The notes beneath the pieces are model-generated. The model worked only from the letters and a program-made list of their open reading frames with translations. It was not told the DNA's origin and made no database searches. From NCBI GenBank assembly GCA_020199975.1, contig JAIVJP010000034.1:1-9994 (forward strand): a DNA stretch of 9,994 nt, given 5' to 3'. The translations under genes were made by a program, and so were the position numbers. This DNA is from Acidobacteriota bacterium. GTDB taxonomy: Bacteria; Acidobacteriota; Blastocatellia; Pyrinomonadales; Pyrinomonadaceae. This document shows positions 1 to 7,357 of the stretch, piece after piece. The first letter of the stretch is position 1. Each line of letters starts with the position of its first letter.

Positions 1-325
1 GTTATCTTGGGCTCGAAAGTTTATCCCGACGATTTTGGGAAAGAAGGGCAGTCTAGCCATCGTCCGCTGCGTAGTCAAGCGATGCACCGGCCGGTTCGCT
101 CCCGTCCTGCTCCGGTTGCGGATAGCGTTTTGAACGAGTCCCTCTGGATTGTTCTCTACTGAATTGGCATGGCCAAGTCCGAGAGTTGTACTGCAGGTAT
201 CGGTCACGCCGGTCACAGAGAATGGGATGTGGTCCCGGGCCGACAGGTGCCCTGCCGGACTTTGTGTGACTGTATTTCTCAGTTGTGCATTGGCGACCGA
301 GTTGCTAGTCTGAAAGTCGCATGCC
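1..325. other. Upstream region without a supportable gene
   Basis: No gene is supported here. On the plus strand one frame is open from the left edge to a TGA at 160-162 (about 53 codons) and another to a TGA near 131-133; neither peptide resembles a family I know, so the tail of an upstream gene cannot be excluded. On the minus strand one frame is open from an ATG at 327-325 to the left edge (109 codons), but its start overlaps the rmlB ATG, leaving no room for a divergent promoter, and the peptide is not recognisable. A 7-base direct repeat CGGTCAC occurs at 201-207 and 210-216. I see no convincing -35/-10 pair, tRNA or terminator. The region most likely holds the leader of the rmlB operon or decayed sequence. 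Confidence 0.4.
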
Positions 326-1351
326 ATGAACAGGTTTTTCATCACCGGTGGCGCAGGATTCATTGGGTCAGCGTTCGTGCGGCTGTTACTCGAGCAGAGA
401 CCTTCTTGCAAGGTTACCAACTTCGACGCTCTGACTTATGCCGGCAATCTCGACAACCTCGAAGGACTGGACCAAACCCGCCATCAGCTTGTACAGGGCG
501 ACATAGCCGCGCGCGACTCGGTGCTCGCCGCTTTGGAGTCCGGCACTGACGCCATCATAAATTTTGCCGCCGAGTCTCACGTCGATCGCAGCATCCTTTC
601 GGCTGACGAATTCCTCCGCACGAACATACTGGGCACGCAGGTTTTGCTTGATGCTGCCCGCGAGTGCGGTGTCAGGCGTTTTCTTCAAGTATCCACCGAC
701 GAGGTCCTGGGCAGTCTTCCCGAAGATGAGACTGCCTACTTTACTGAAAATTCTGCGTTTGCACCGAACAGCCCCTACGCGGCCTCTAAGGCTGCAGCGG
801 AACATCTGGTACGGGCCGCGCATCACACCTTCGGTCTTGACACGGTTGTCACTCGCTGTGGAAACAATTATGGCCCGCGCCAGTTTCCGGAGAAATTCCT
901 ACCCCTTGCACTCTCTAACGCCATGAACGATCAACCTATTCCGCTTTATGGTGACGGTCAGAATGTTCGGGATTGGATTTTCGTCGAGGATCATTGCCGC
1001 GCGATCCTGCTCGCCCTGCAGCAGGGCCACACGGGCGCAGTCTATAACATAGGTGCGCGCAACGAACATCGGAATATTGACGTAGCGGAGTCGTTACTTG
1101 ACGCGTTGGGCAAACCGCGTTCACTGATTCGCTTCGTCAAAGATCGGCTGGGCCATGACCGTCGGTACGCAATCGATCCTTCACGTGCCGAATCCGAGCT
1201 GGGCTGGCGTCCACTTGAAACCTGGGAGAGTGGTTTGAGCAAAACTATCGCCTGGTACCAGGAGAATTCCCGATGGATTGAGCGGGCACGGAGTGGCGCC
1301 TATCGGGATTACTACAAGCAACAGTATGGAACGAAGGTAGGCGCGGCTTGA
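326..1351 (+). CDS. rmlB: dTDP-glucose 4,6-dehydratase (RmlB)
   Basis: This gene encodes a 341-residue cytoplasmic NAD-dependent extended short-chain dehydrogenase that converts dTDP-glucose to dTDP-4-keto-6-deoxyglucose, the second step towards dTDP-L-rhamnose. Visible motifs are the Rossmann GGAGFIG at residues 8-14, the catalytic Thr-Asp-Glu at 124-126, the YAASK pair (Tyr151, Lys155), NNYGPRQFPEK at 180-190 and the substrate-site RDW near 215-217. Length is normal for the family (about 330-360). The ATG at 326 is chosen because the Rossmann fold begins immediately after it; only a weak GAAAG-like ribosome site precedes it. Two family-typical positions differ: the usual DEVYG reads DEVLG (residue 128) and the usual RCSNN reads RCGNN (residue 179). 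The stop overlaps the rmlD start, implying translational coupling. RmlA and RmlC are not seen here. Identification is secure; exact specificity follows from the family. Confidence 0.95.
   Translation: MNRFFITGGAGFIGSAFVRLLLEQRPSCKVTNFDALTYAGNLDNLEGLDQTRHQLVQGDIAARDSVLAALESGTDAIINFAAESHVDRSILSADEFLRTNILGTQVLLDAARECGVRRFLQVSTDEVLGSLPEDETAYFTENSAFAPNSPYAASKAAAEHLVRAAHHTFGLDTVVTRCGNNYGPRQFPEKFLPLALSNAMNDQPIPLYGDGQNVRDWIFVEDHCRAILLALQQGHTGAVYNIGARNEHRNIDVAESLLDALGKPRSLIRFVKDRLGHDRRYAIDPSRAESELGWRPLETWESGLSKTIAWYQENSRWIERARSGAYRDYYKQQYGTKVGAA
1333..1341 (+). promoter_or_regulatory. Ribosome binding site supporting the rmlD TTG start
   Basis: The purine-rich stretch GAAGGTAGG lies inside the last codons of rmlB and ends 6 bases before TTG at 1348. 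It supports the non-ATG start of rmlD, which overlaps the rmlB stop codon (TTGA). No ATG or GTG nearby would retain the first beta strand of the Rossmann fold. Confidence 0.5.
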
Positions 1352-2166
1352 GAATCCTGGTCGCAGGCGCAGGAGGGCTGGTCGGCAGGGCAGTCACGGA
1401 ACACTGCCTCGCGCAACACGACCAGATCTTTAGTTATACCCACGAAACTTTTGACATCACTGATGCCGCATCCGTCCGCACTACGATTGAACAAGTAAGA
1501 CCCGACGCGGTGATCAATTGCGCCGCTTGGACCGATGTTGATGGCTGTGAGATCGATTCCGCACGGGCGCACGCCGCAAATGCAAACGGACCAGAAAATC
1601 TCGCAAAGGCCAGCCGCCGCTGCGGCGCTGTTTTGGTCACGATCTCCACGGATTACATCTTTGACGGTACTAAGGAAGGATTTTATACGCAGCGAGATGA
1701 TCCGAACCCAATAAGTGTCTATGGCCTTTCGAAACTGGAGGGGGAGCGCAGAGCGCAGCGGGCTCTTGCGCGCACCATCGCTGTCCGAACCGGTTTCGTT
1801 TTCGGCGCCGGCGGAAGAAATTTCCTGAGCACAGTTGTCGAGCGGAGGCGGCGAGGCGAACGACTGAAGACCATCAGCGACGCCTGGGGAACCCCAACCT
1901 ATGCGCCTCATTTGGCGGCGCGAATGCGGGAGCTGGCTGAGCGAGATCTACCTGGAATTTTTCACGTCGTGAATTCCGGCGCTGGCGCCAGCTACGAGGA
2001 GTTCGCACTCGCGGCCCTGGAAGCGGCAGGTTGTGACCAAACGAACCTCGAGACAGTCACGATGCGCTCTCTCAACCGACGGGCGCCGCGATCACTCAAG
2101 CAAAGCCTTATGGTGTTTCTGCCCTCGAGCCCACCTCGATGCGCGATTATTTGTTTGTTGTTCTGA
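1348..2166 (+). CDS. rmlD: dTDP-4-dehydrorhamnose reductase (RmlD-like), C-terminus altered
   Basis: This 272-residue cytoplasmic short-chain dehydrogenase/reductase would perform the last step of dTDP-L-rhamnose synthesis, reduction of dTDP-4-keto-rhamnose. Motifs: nucleotide-binding GAGGLVG at residues 7-13, NCAAWTDVD at 57-65, STDYIFDG at 100-107, the YxxxK catalytic pair at Tyr125/Lys129, and GTPTYA at 181-186. Translation starts at a TTG overlapping the rmlB TGA. The protein looks normal up to about residue 248 (SLNRRAPR, the stretch before the family's usual RPxNSxL element). After that it reads as unrelated Leu/Pro/Ser/Cys-rich sequence and stops at 2166, so it lacks the usual last helix and is some 15-25 residues shorter than relatives. 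These last codons overlap the first nine codons of the downstream kinase gene in another frame. The core enzyme is recognisable; whether this form is active is uncertain. A related NAD-dependent epimerase/dehydratase of different specificity is the alternative. Confidence 0.85.
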   Translation: MRILVAGAGGLVGRAVTEHCLAQHDQIFSYTHETFDITDAASVRTTIEQVRPDAVINCAAWTDVDGCEIDSARAHAANANGPENLAKASRRCGAVLVTISTDYIFDGTKEGFYTQRDDPNPISVYGLSKLEGERRAQRALARTIAVRTGFVFGAGGRNFLSTVVERRRRGERLKTISDAWGTPTYAPHLAARMRELAERDLPGIFHVVNSGAGASYEEFALAALEAAGCDQTNLETVTMRSLNRRAPRSLKQSLMVFLPSSPPRCAIICLLF

Positions 2167-4400
2167 AGCGCAAGTGGTTGATCCTCAGTCTCGTTCTGGC
2201 GGTCACTTCGCTGGTAACAATTCAGATGTTTCGCTCGCCTTCGATTTATGAAGGCGAGACCACAATCCGGATTGAACCAAAGCCCAGGAGTGTATTGCAG
2301 ACAAAAGAGATAGTCATCAACGCCCAAAGCGATCCCAACTTCTGGGGTACCCAGCTTAAACTTCTGGAAAACCCAGCCCTCGCCCGCCAAGTAGTGCTAA
2401 CACTGGACCTGCAAAACAATCCCTCCTTTTTTGGCGGTCAGACCCAGGGGGGAATCTTCGCCTCGCTTCGCAGAATCTTCTCAGGCCCAAAAAGGAATCC
2501 TGACGCATCTGCGGCCTCGGCTTCGGCCCTTTCCGTGGTGGGGGAGACCGAAGTAGCCGACCGCGCTCTGAGCCCGGAAGAACTCGCAAAACTTGAGCCG
2601 TATGAAGATGCGATCATAGCCGGGGAAACGATCGAACCGATTCAAAAGACGAATCTCGTTAAGATCAAGTTTGCGCATTCGGATCCGGAATTAGCCCAGA
2701 AGATCGCTAACACGCTGGCCGAAGTTTTCGTCAATAACAATCTCGCCCGGGCCACCCTCGGTTCCACCAAGGCAGAGGATGTTCTAGCCAGGGAGATTGC
2801 GAGCTTGCAAACCAAGATCAAGACCGATCAGGAAAAGCAGTTCAACTATGCCAAGGCCCACAATCTACCGCTTACCACCGATCCCAACGGGAATCTCGAG
2901 GCCAAGAGACTGGCAACGCTGAGCAACCAGTTACTCGAAGCGGAAAATGATAGAAAAAATCGTCAGGCGCAGTACGAGGCCGCCAGAAAAGAAACCGACT
3001 CCTTTTCGATTCCTGATGTGCAAACTTCAGCTCGCGTCGAGAAACTCAGAGACAGGATTTCTGCGCTTAATGAGACGCGAGAGGCCCTGCTCATGGTCTA
3101 TACACCTGAGTGGCCTGAGGTGAAGAAGATTGATGCTAAGATCAAACCGATCGAGGCAGAACTCGCCAAGGCTCCCACTGAAATCGTGTCGTCGATGAAG
3201 AGACGATACGAAGCCGCAGTGGCGAAAGAGAATAGCCTGAAGAGATCTTATGAACAGCAAAAGGGAACGACAACGCAACAGGTGCGGGATCAGATTGACT
3301 TAATTGCGATAACTCAGGACCTCGAAACAAATAAACAGTACCTGAATATTTTGGTGCAGCGCCAGCGTGACCTGCTGGTAACTTCAAACGACAGATCAAA
3401 TGAGGTCAGTATTGCCACCTACAGCCGTCTAAAGACCACGCCGATAGGACCGCAGCGTTTTCGCAACATCTTGGTTGCCTTTTTGTTGTCCCTGGGTGCG
3501 GGCATCGGGCTGGCCTTCCTGCTGGATTTCCTCGATGACACTGTGAAGTTGATTGAAGATGTGGATCGCTATATCCACTTACCGGCGCTGGCTTTGATTC
3601 CCGCGAGCCGATCTGATCGGGCCAAACTACTGGGAATCTCCGGAGTGGCTCCAGCCGGGCCCGCGGAGTCAACCGCGCTAGCGATGGTCGACGACGCACG
3701 TTCCCCTATTGCTGAATCGTACAGGCATCTGCGTACGTCCCTGTTGCTTTCTTCGGCTGGCCAACCCCCTAAGACAGTACTTGTTACTTCGAGTCAGCCC
3801 TCAGAAGGGAAGACAACTACCGCAATTAATACCGCATTCATGCTGGCGCAAACCGGCGCTGAAGTGCTGATTGTAGATTGCGATCTCAGGCGGCCCAGAC
3901 TACACGCTCACTTTGACATACCAAATACCAGAGGTCTGACGAATTGGCTTTCAGGGGAGCCTGATCTGGACCAATTGATTCAAACCTATGACAAAACCCC
4001 TAATCTAAAACTACTGACCTCAGGGCCTGTGCCACCTAATCCAGCTGAGCTCCTGGGGTCAGATCAGATGCGCAAACTGCTGGGTCTATTGAGCGAGCGC
4101 TTTGGGCACATCATCATCGATTCACCCCCTGCGATTTCGTTTACTGACGCTTCCATCCTCTCGACGATGGCGGACGGGGTCGTCCTTGTCGTGCACAGCG
4201 GCAAGAGTTCGCGAGCTGTAGTGCGGCGCGCCAAACAGCAGTTACTTGATGTGGGTGCCAACATATTCGGAGTCGTGCTTAACAATGTGAAGCTTGAGTC
4301 TCAGGATTATTATTACTCAGGCTACTACTCGAGCTACTACTCTGACGCCGAAGAAGAAAAGTCGGAGGGTAGAGCCGGTACGGCTGCCGAAACCTCATAG
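2139..4400 (+). CDS. Polysaccharide co-polymerase / BY-type tyrosine autokinase (Wzz-Wzc fusion)
   Basis: This 753-residue inner-membrane protein joins a Wzz-type chain-length domain to a bacterial tyrosine kinase and would regulate polymer length and export. Order: TM1 at about 13-31; a periplasmic region with a Ser/Ala-rich linker near 117-150 and a long charged coiled coil about 200-400; TM2 about 444-465 preceded by the proline/glycine motif PIGPQRFRN; then the cytoplasmic kinase. The kinase shows an EX2RX2R oligomerisation motif (ESYRHLR, 526-532), Walker A SSQPSEGKTTT with Lys558, Walker A' VLIVDCDLRRP (576-586), Walker B IIIDSPP with Asp661, and a C-terminal tyrosine cluster with seven Tyr between 724 and 734, the expected autophosphorylation sites. 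The ATG at 2139 is the only ATG/GTG/TTG after the in-frame TGA at 2034, yet it has a poor ribosome site and the frame is open upstream, so the original N-terminus may be lost. Neighbouring rml and glycosyltransferase genes fit. Confidence 0.93.
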   Translation: MRDYLFVVLKRKWLILSLVLAVTSLVTIQMFRSPSIYEGETTIRIEPKPRSVLQTKEIVINAQSDPNFWGTQLKLLENPALARQVVLTLDLQNNPSFFGGQTQGGIFASLRRIFSGPKRNPDASAASASALSVVGETEVADRALSPEELAKLEPYEDAIIAGETIEPIQKTNLVKIKFAHSDPELAQKIANTLAEVFVNNNLARATLGSTKAEDVLAREIASLQTKIKTDQEKQFNYAKAHNLPLTTDPNGNLEAKRLATLSNQLLEAENDRKNRQAQYEAARKETDSFSIPDVQTSARVEKLRDRISALNETREALLMVYTPEWPEVKKIDAKIKPIEAELAKAPTEIVSSMKRRYEAAVAKENSLKRSYEQQKGTTTQQVRDQIDLIAITQDLETNKQYLNILVQRQRDLLVTSNDRSNEVSIATYSRLKTTPIGPQRFRNILVAFLLSLGAGIGLAFLLDFLDDTVKLIEDVDRYIHLPALALIPASRSDRAKLLGISGVAPAGPAESTALAMVDDARSPIAESYRHLRTSLLLSSAGQPPKTVLVTSSQPSEGKTTTAINTAFMLAQTGAEVLIVDCDLRRPRLHAHFDIPNTRGLTNWLSGEPDLDQLIQTYDKTPNLKLLTSGPVPPNPAELLGSDQMRKLLGLLSERFGHIIIDSPPAISFTDASILSTMADGVVLVVHSGKSSRAVVRRAKQQLLDVGANIFGVVLNNVKLESQDYYYSGYYSSYYSDAEEEKSEGRAGTAAETS

Positions 4401-4483
4401 CTTCGTCTCGCTCTTTTCGTAATTCGAGCTGCTCAACGGACTTCCTTTGCGGGGCTGAGAGGGTAGGCTACTCAAGAATTAAT

Positions 4484-4861
4484 GTGAAAGCAGAACCAAG
4501 CATCCAGCGCTCCTTCCGAGTGAAGAGAGAGTTTGGATTGATCGTGGGCATTGTTTTCACTCTGCTCGGGTGGCTTTACCGAGGCAAGCTCACCGTCGTA
4601 GCAGAAGTAAACCTGCTTCTCGGCGTCGTCCTCCCCAAATCCCTGGTCTATCCGAACCGAGCCTGGATCTTGCTCGCAGAAGCGCTCGCCTATGTCAGCA
4701 CCCGCATCATCCTCGGCTTCGTCTTCTTTGCAATTGTTACTCCGATCGGTGTGGTAAGAATGTTTGGTTGGGATCCCCTGCACCGCCGTGAAGTTTCCGG
4801 CCCTTCCTATTGGAGACCTTATTCGGATCGCCAGCGTGTTTGCAATGGTCTTGAAAGATAA
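4484..4861 (+). CDS. SxtJ-family small membrane protein
   Basis: This is a 125-residue integral membrane protein resembling the SxtJ family, small proteins of unknown biochemical role often found beside polysaccharide export, glycosyltransferase and carbamoyltransferase genes. Visible features are an amphipathic REFG segment at residues 15-18 leading into a first membrane helix (about 17-32), a second hydrophobic stretch (about 36-50), a third helix within residues 73-92 ending in TPIG, then the family-like GWDPL (95-99) and SYW (108-110) near the C-terminus. After SYW the tail is polar and does not look like the tail I would expect, so its end may have diverged. The start is a GTG; no in-frame ATG exists nearby, and the purine run GAGAGGG at 4457-4463 is too far away (20 bases) to be convincing. 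An 83-base gap separates it from the kinase gene, and only 5 bases separate it from the next glycosyltransferase. Family assignment is from recall; function is not known. Confidence 0.75.
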   Translation: MKAEPSIQRSFRVKREFGLIVGIVFTLLGWLYRGKLTVVAEVNLLLGVVLPKSLVYPNRAWILLAEALAYVSTRIILGFVFFAIVTPIGVVRMFGWDPLHRREVSGPSYWRPYSDRQRVCNGLER

Positions 4862-4866
4862 GGTTG

Positions 4867-6147
4867 ATGCGACGATTGGTGTCACCGATGACGCTTAAAG
4901 GGCGGCGCGTGCTGTTTGTTTCCTATAACGGAATGCTCGATCCCCTAGGCCAGAGCCAGGTTATTCCGTATCTACGCGAACTGGGGAAAAGGGGCATATT
5001 TTTCACTTTGCTTAGTTTTGAGCGAGCCGCAGCCTTCGAATCGGATGGACGTGCAAGATGCGCAGAACTCCGCGATCAACTGCGTGCAGACAACATTGAT
5101 TGGCACTGGCTGCGCTATCACCAGAAGCCGTCACTTCCGGCAACTATCTATGACGTCCTGTCTGGCATTCGTTACGCGGCGAAGCTGGTGAGGAGAAATA
5201 AAATCGAGATGGTGCACGCGCGCAGTCACATTCCGGCGACTATTGCGCTGGCGCTAAAAAAAAGATTTCCACTCAAAATTATCTTTGACGTGCGCGGATT
5301 GCTAGCTGAGGAATATGTCGAGGCTGAACACTGGCGCCAAGGTGGCATTCCGTATCGCCTTACAAAAAGTATGGAAGGGCGTGCTTTAGCAGCTTCCGAA
5401 GGGGTGGTGACGCTCACCAAGAGGATCTGGTCTGTGATCGAGAATTGGGAGGGACTGCGGGGCAGGCAGGTGGTACATCAAGTGATTCCTTGCTGCGCAG
5501 ATCTAGAGTTGTTCAAATTTCGCTTCGAGGATCGCAGGCGAAGGCGTGCGGAGCTTGGGCTGGGAGATCGCTTCACGATTGTTTACAGCGGCTCGATCGG
5601 CAGTTGGTACCTGTCTGATAAGCTGGCCGACTTTTTTGTCCAGCTTCTCGAACACCGCTACGACGCACATTTCTTGTGGTTGACCCCTGGGGATTCGGCA
5701 ATCATCAGGAAATTAATGAACGCGCGGGGCATTAAATCTGCGCAGTATACAGTGCGAAGCGCAGCTTCTGTTGAGGTGCCCTCTTATTTGTCGGCAAGCG
5801 ACCTTGGCATTGCGTTTTACAAGCCCGGGTTTTCCAAGCGTGCAACCTCACCAGTGAAGGTCACAGAGTATCTCGCGTGCGGTTTGCCATTGGTTATCAA
5901 CACAGGCATCGGAGATTTGGACACACTGGTTACCAACGAACAGCTGGGCGCGCTGGTCGACGACTTCGCGGCACCGGAGTACGCGAAGGTAATCGCCACC
6001 ATCGAGCAACTGGCTCGCGATCAAGAGACTATGCGAGCCCGCGCTCGCGCCGCTGCAGAAAGATTTTTCGACGTGCGCGAGGTCGGCATTGAACGTTACG
6101 CACGTCTTTATGAGCAAGTGGTCGCCGCCCCGGGCAGCGGAAGGTGA
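4867..6147 (+). CDS. Glycosyltransferase, GT-B fold, family 4-like
   Basis: This 426-residue cytoplasmic or membrane-associated protein probably transfers a nucleotide-activated sugar onto the growing lipid-linked repeat unit. It has a two-Rossmann (GT-B) architecture. The acceptor domain begins with RVLFVSYNGMLDPLGQSQ (residues 14-31), and a glycine-rich DPLGQSQ loop is typical of such transferases. The donor domain begins about residue 236 with VYSGSIGSWY (239-248). The nucleotide-sugar site is SPVKVTEYLACGLPLV (328-343) with Glu334 as the likely conserved glutamate, followed by the usual alpha-helical tail. The ATG at 4867 is preferred because AAGG lies 3 bases upstream; TTG at 4864 and ATG at 4888 are alternatives that barely change the product. 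It starts 5 bases after the SxtJ-like gene, so coupling is likely. Donor and acceptor sugars cannot be read from the sequence. Confidence 0.88.
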   Translation: MRRLVSPMTLKGRRVLFVSYNGMLDPLGQSQVIPYLRELGKRGIFFTLLSFERAAAFESDGRARCAELRDQLRADNIDWHWLRYHQKPSLPATIYDVLSGIRYAAKLVRRNKIEMVHARSHIPATIALALKKRFPLKIIFDVRGLLAEEYVEAEHWRQGGIPYRLTKSMEGRALAASEGVVTLTKRIWSVIENWEGLRGRQVVHQVIPCCADLELFKFRFEDRRRRRAELGLGDRFTIVYSGSIGSWYLSDKLADFFVQLLEHRYDAHFLWLTPGDSAIIRKLMNARGIKSAQYTVRSAASVEVPSYLSASDLGIAFYKPGFSKRATSPVKVTEYLACGLPLVINTGIGDLDTLVTNEQLGALVDDFAAPEYAKVIATIEQLARDQETMRARARAAAERFFDVREVGIERYARLYEQVVAAPGSGR

Positions 6148-6194
6148 AAATTGAAAGCCTGGCAGTTCAATCCGGCCCCGGTTAATAGTTTCTT

Positions 6195-7292
6195 ATGAGA
6201 GTTCTGGCCCTCGCTTCTTATCCGGTTGAAGCGGCAGCTACGCGCTATCGCTTGCAACAGTTTACCGGCCCCTTGGCCGAGCGCGGCATCACGCTAATGA
6301 TCCGCCCTTTTTTCGATTCGAAGTTGTTCAAGTCTCTGTATAAACGCAGAGCGCTGCCGCTAACTGCGTCGAGGCTCCTGAGAGCAGCTTTACTTCGATT
6401 TAGAGATGTGTTTGCCGCGCAGAATGCCGACGTGGTGCTCGTTCAGCGTGAGGCAATGATATTCGGACCGCCAATAATCGAATGGCTGTCCAGCCAATTA
6501 ATCAAACGACCGTTGGTGCTTGATTTGGATGACGCAACCTACATCCCCTATACTAGCCCTACCTTCGGCAAGCTTGGAAAAGCCTTTAAATGGTTTAGCA
6601 AAACGGATGATCTTATTCGGTGGGCCGGTCTGGTAACGTGCGGCAATAGCGCCATCGCCGAATATGTAACCAGCAAAGGAGCAAAGGCTCGAGTTATTCC
6701 GACCGTGGTAGACACCGACGTGTTTCATCCTGTGCCCCGAAATCGCCAGGACGAAGGTTTGGTGCTTGGATGGATCGGCACGCACTCGACATTCCCATAC
6801 CTAGAATCGACTTTTTCAGTTTTGCGTGAATTAGCGCGGGAGCACCAGTTCCGCCTTAAAATCGTGGGTGCCGGGAAGAGCGAGATACACATTCCCGGAG
6901 TAGAGGTTGAAAACCTTGAGTGGGAACTGGATCGTGAAGTGAAAGACTTCCAGTCGCTGGATATTGGTCTTTATCCGATCGATCCAAGTTTGTACGCGTC
7001 ACAGTGGGCAGCCGGAAAATCTGGATTCAAGGCTATTCAATACATGGCGGTGGGAATACCGTTTGTAGCCACTCCGGTAGGAGCGGTAAGAGAGCATGGA
7101 AAGGTGAGCAGTACACATTATTGCGCGACGACTCCTAAGGAATGGCGTGAAGCACTGTCAACTTTGATCGCCAATCGCGAAAGTCGAGAGCAGATGGGGG
7201 CCTCAGGGCGGCGCTGGGCTTTGGAGCATTACGGACTCCCCGCGCATGCCGACAAACTTGCCGCCGCTCTGCGGGAGGCAGCACAAGGCTGA
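6195..7292 (+). CDS. Glycosyltransferase, GT-B fold, family 4-like
   Basis: This 365-residue second glycosyltransferase is different from the preceding one and presumably adds another sugar of the repeat unit at the cytoplasmic face. Features: N-terminal strand MRVLALASYP followed by a TRYRLQQF segment (residues 16-23) typical of acceptor-side loops; LVLDLDDATY (107-116), an acidic motif common in this subgroup; CGNSAIAEYV (149-158) and IPTVVDTDVF (168-177), the usual domain hinge; the donor domain opening with LGWIGTHSTF (191-200); LYPIDPS (259-265); and GKSGFKAIQYMAVGIPFVA (274-292), the nucleotide-sugar binding helix. In that helix a Lys/Gln pair sits where many GT4 enzymes have a glutamate-containing E-x7-E motif, a known variation in this subgroup. 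The ATG at 6195 directly precedes the first strand; no good ribosome site is visible. A 47-base gap follows the previous gene. Sugar specificity is unknown. Confidence 0.87.
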   Translation: MRVLALASYPVEAAATRYRLQQFTGPLAERGITLMIRPFFDSKLFKSLYKRRALPLTASRLLRAALLRFRDVFAAQNADVVLVQREAMIFGPPIIEWLSSQLIKRPLVLDLDDATYIPYTSPTFGKLGKAFKWFSKTDDLIRWAGLVTCGNSAIAEYVTSKGAKARVIPTVVDTDVFHPVPRNRQDEGLVLGWIGTHSTFPYLESTFSVLRELAREHQFRLKIVGAGKSEIHIPGVEVENLEWELDREVKDFQSLDIGLYPIDPSLYASQWAAGKSGFKAIQYMAVGIPFVATPVGAVREHGKVSSTHYCATTPKEWREALSTLIANRESREQMGASGRRWALEHYGLPAHADKLAAALREAAQG

Positions 7293-7295
7293 ATC

Positions 7296-7303
7296 GGAGG
7301 TAA
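7296..7303 (+). promoter_or_regulatory. Strong Shine-Dalgarno with no gene behind it
   Basis: GGAGGTAA just after the stop of the second glycosyltransferase is the best ribosome binding site in the window. At the right spacing (6-9 bases) it meets GTG at 7310, but that frame is only GTG-CGT-TAA. An ATG at 7318 opens an 18-codon frame ending at 7374, and the ATG of the broken acyltransferase is 55 bases downstream. It may be a leftover of a lost start, a minimal leader frame, or chance. Confidence 0.35.
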
Positions 7304-7357
7304 TACTTCGTGCGTTAATGGGAAGGCTGTGCGTGATGTTTGGAACTGCGAGGGTTA

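Noticed and set aside
130..158. Possible -35 (TTGAAC) and -10 pair upstream of rmlB
   Set aside because: The hexamer at proper spacing matches the -10 consensus at only two positions, so no promoter can be claimed.
201..216. Direct repeat CGGTCAC at 201-207 and 210-216 upstream of rmlB
   Set aside because: Only two short copies, and no known regulator site is recognised; kept as a note rather than as an operator.
169..549. Plus-strand open frame of 126 codons overlapping the start of rmlB
   Set aside because: It is the out-of-frame shadow of rmlB over most of its length, its peptide is Cys/Arg/His-rich and unlike any family, and rmlB is unmistakable.
1312..1911. Minus-strand 199-codon frame across rmlD
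   Set aside because: It is antisense to clear RmlD motifs (YxxxK, GTPTYA) and has a random-looking composition.
4472..4885. Minus-strand 137-codon frame covering the SxtJ-like gene
   Set aside because: It lies almost exactly antisense to a gene with recognisable membrane helices and family motifs; the minus-strand peptide has no family features.
6150..6171. Inverted repeat ATTGAA / TTCAAT in the gap between the two glycosyltransferases
   Set aside because: The 6-bp AT-rich arms with a 10-base loop are weak and common by chance; no T-tract or operator resemblance.
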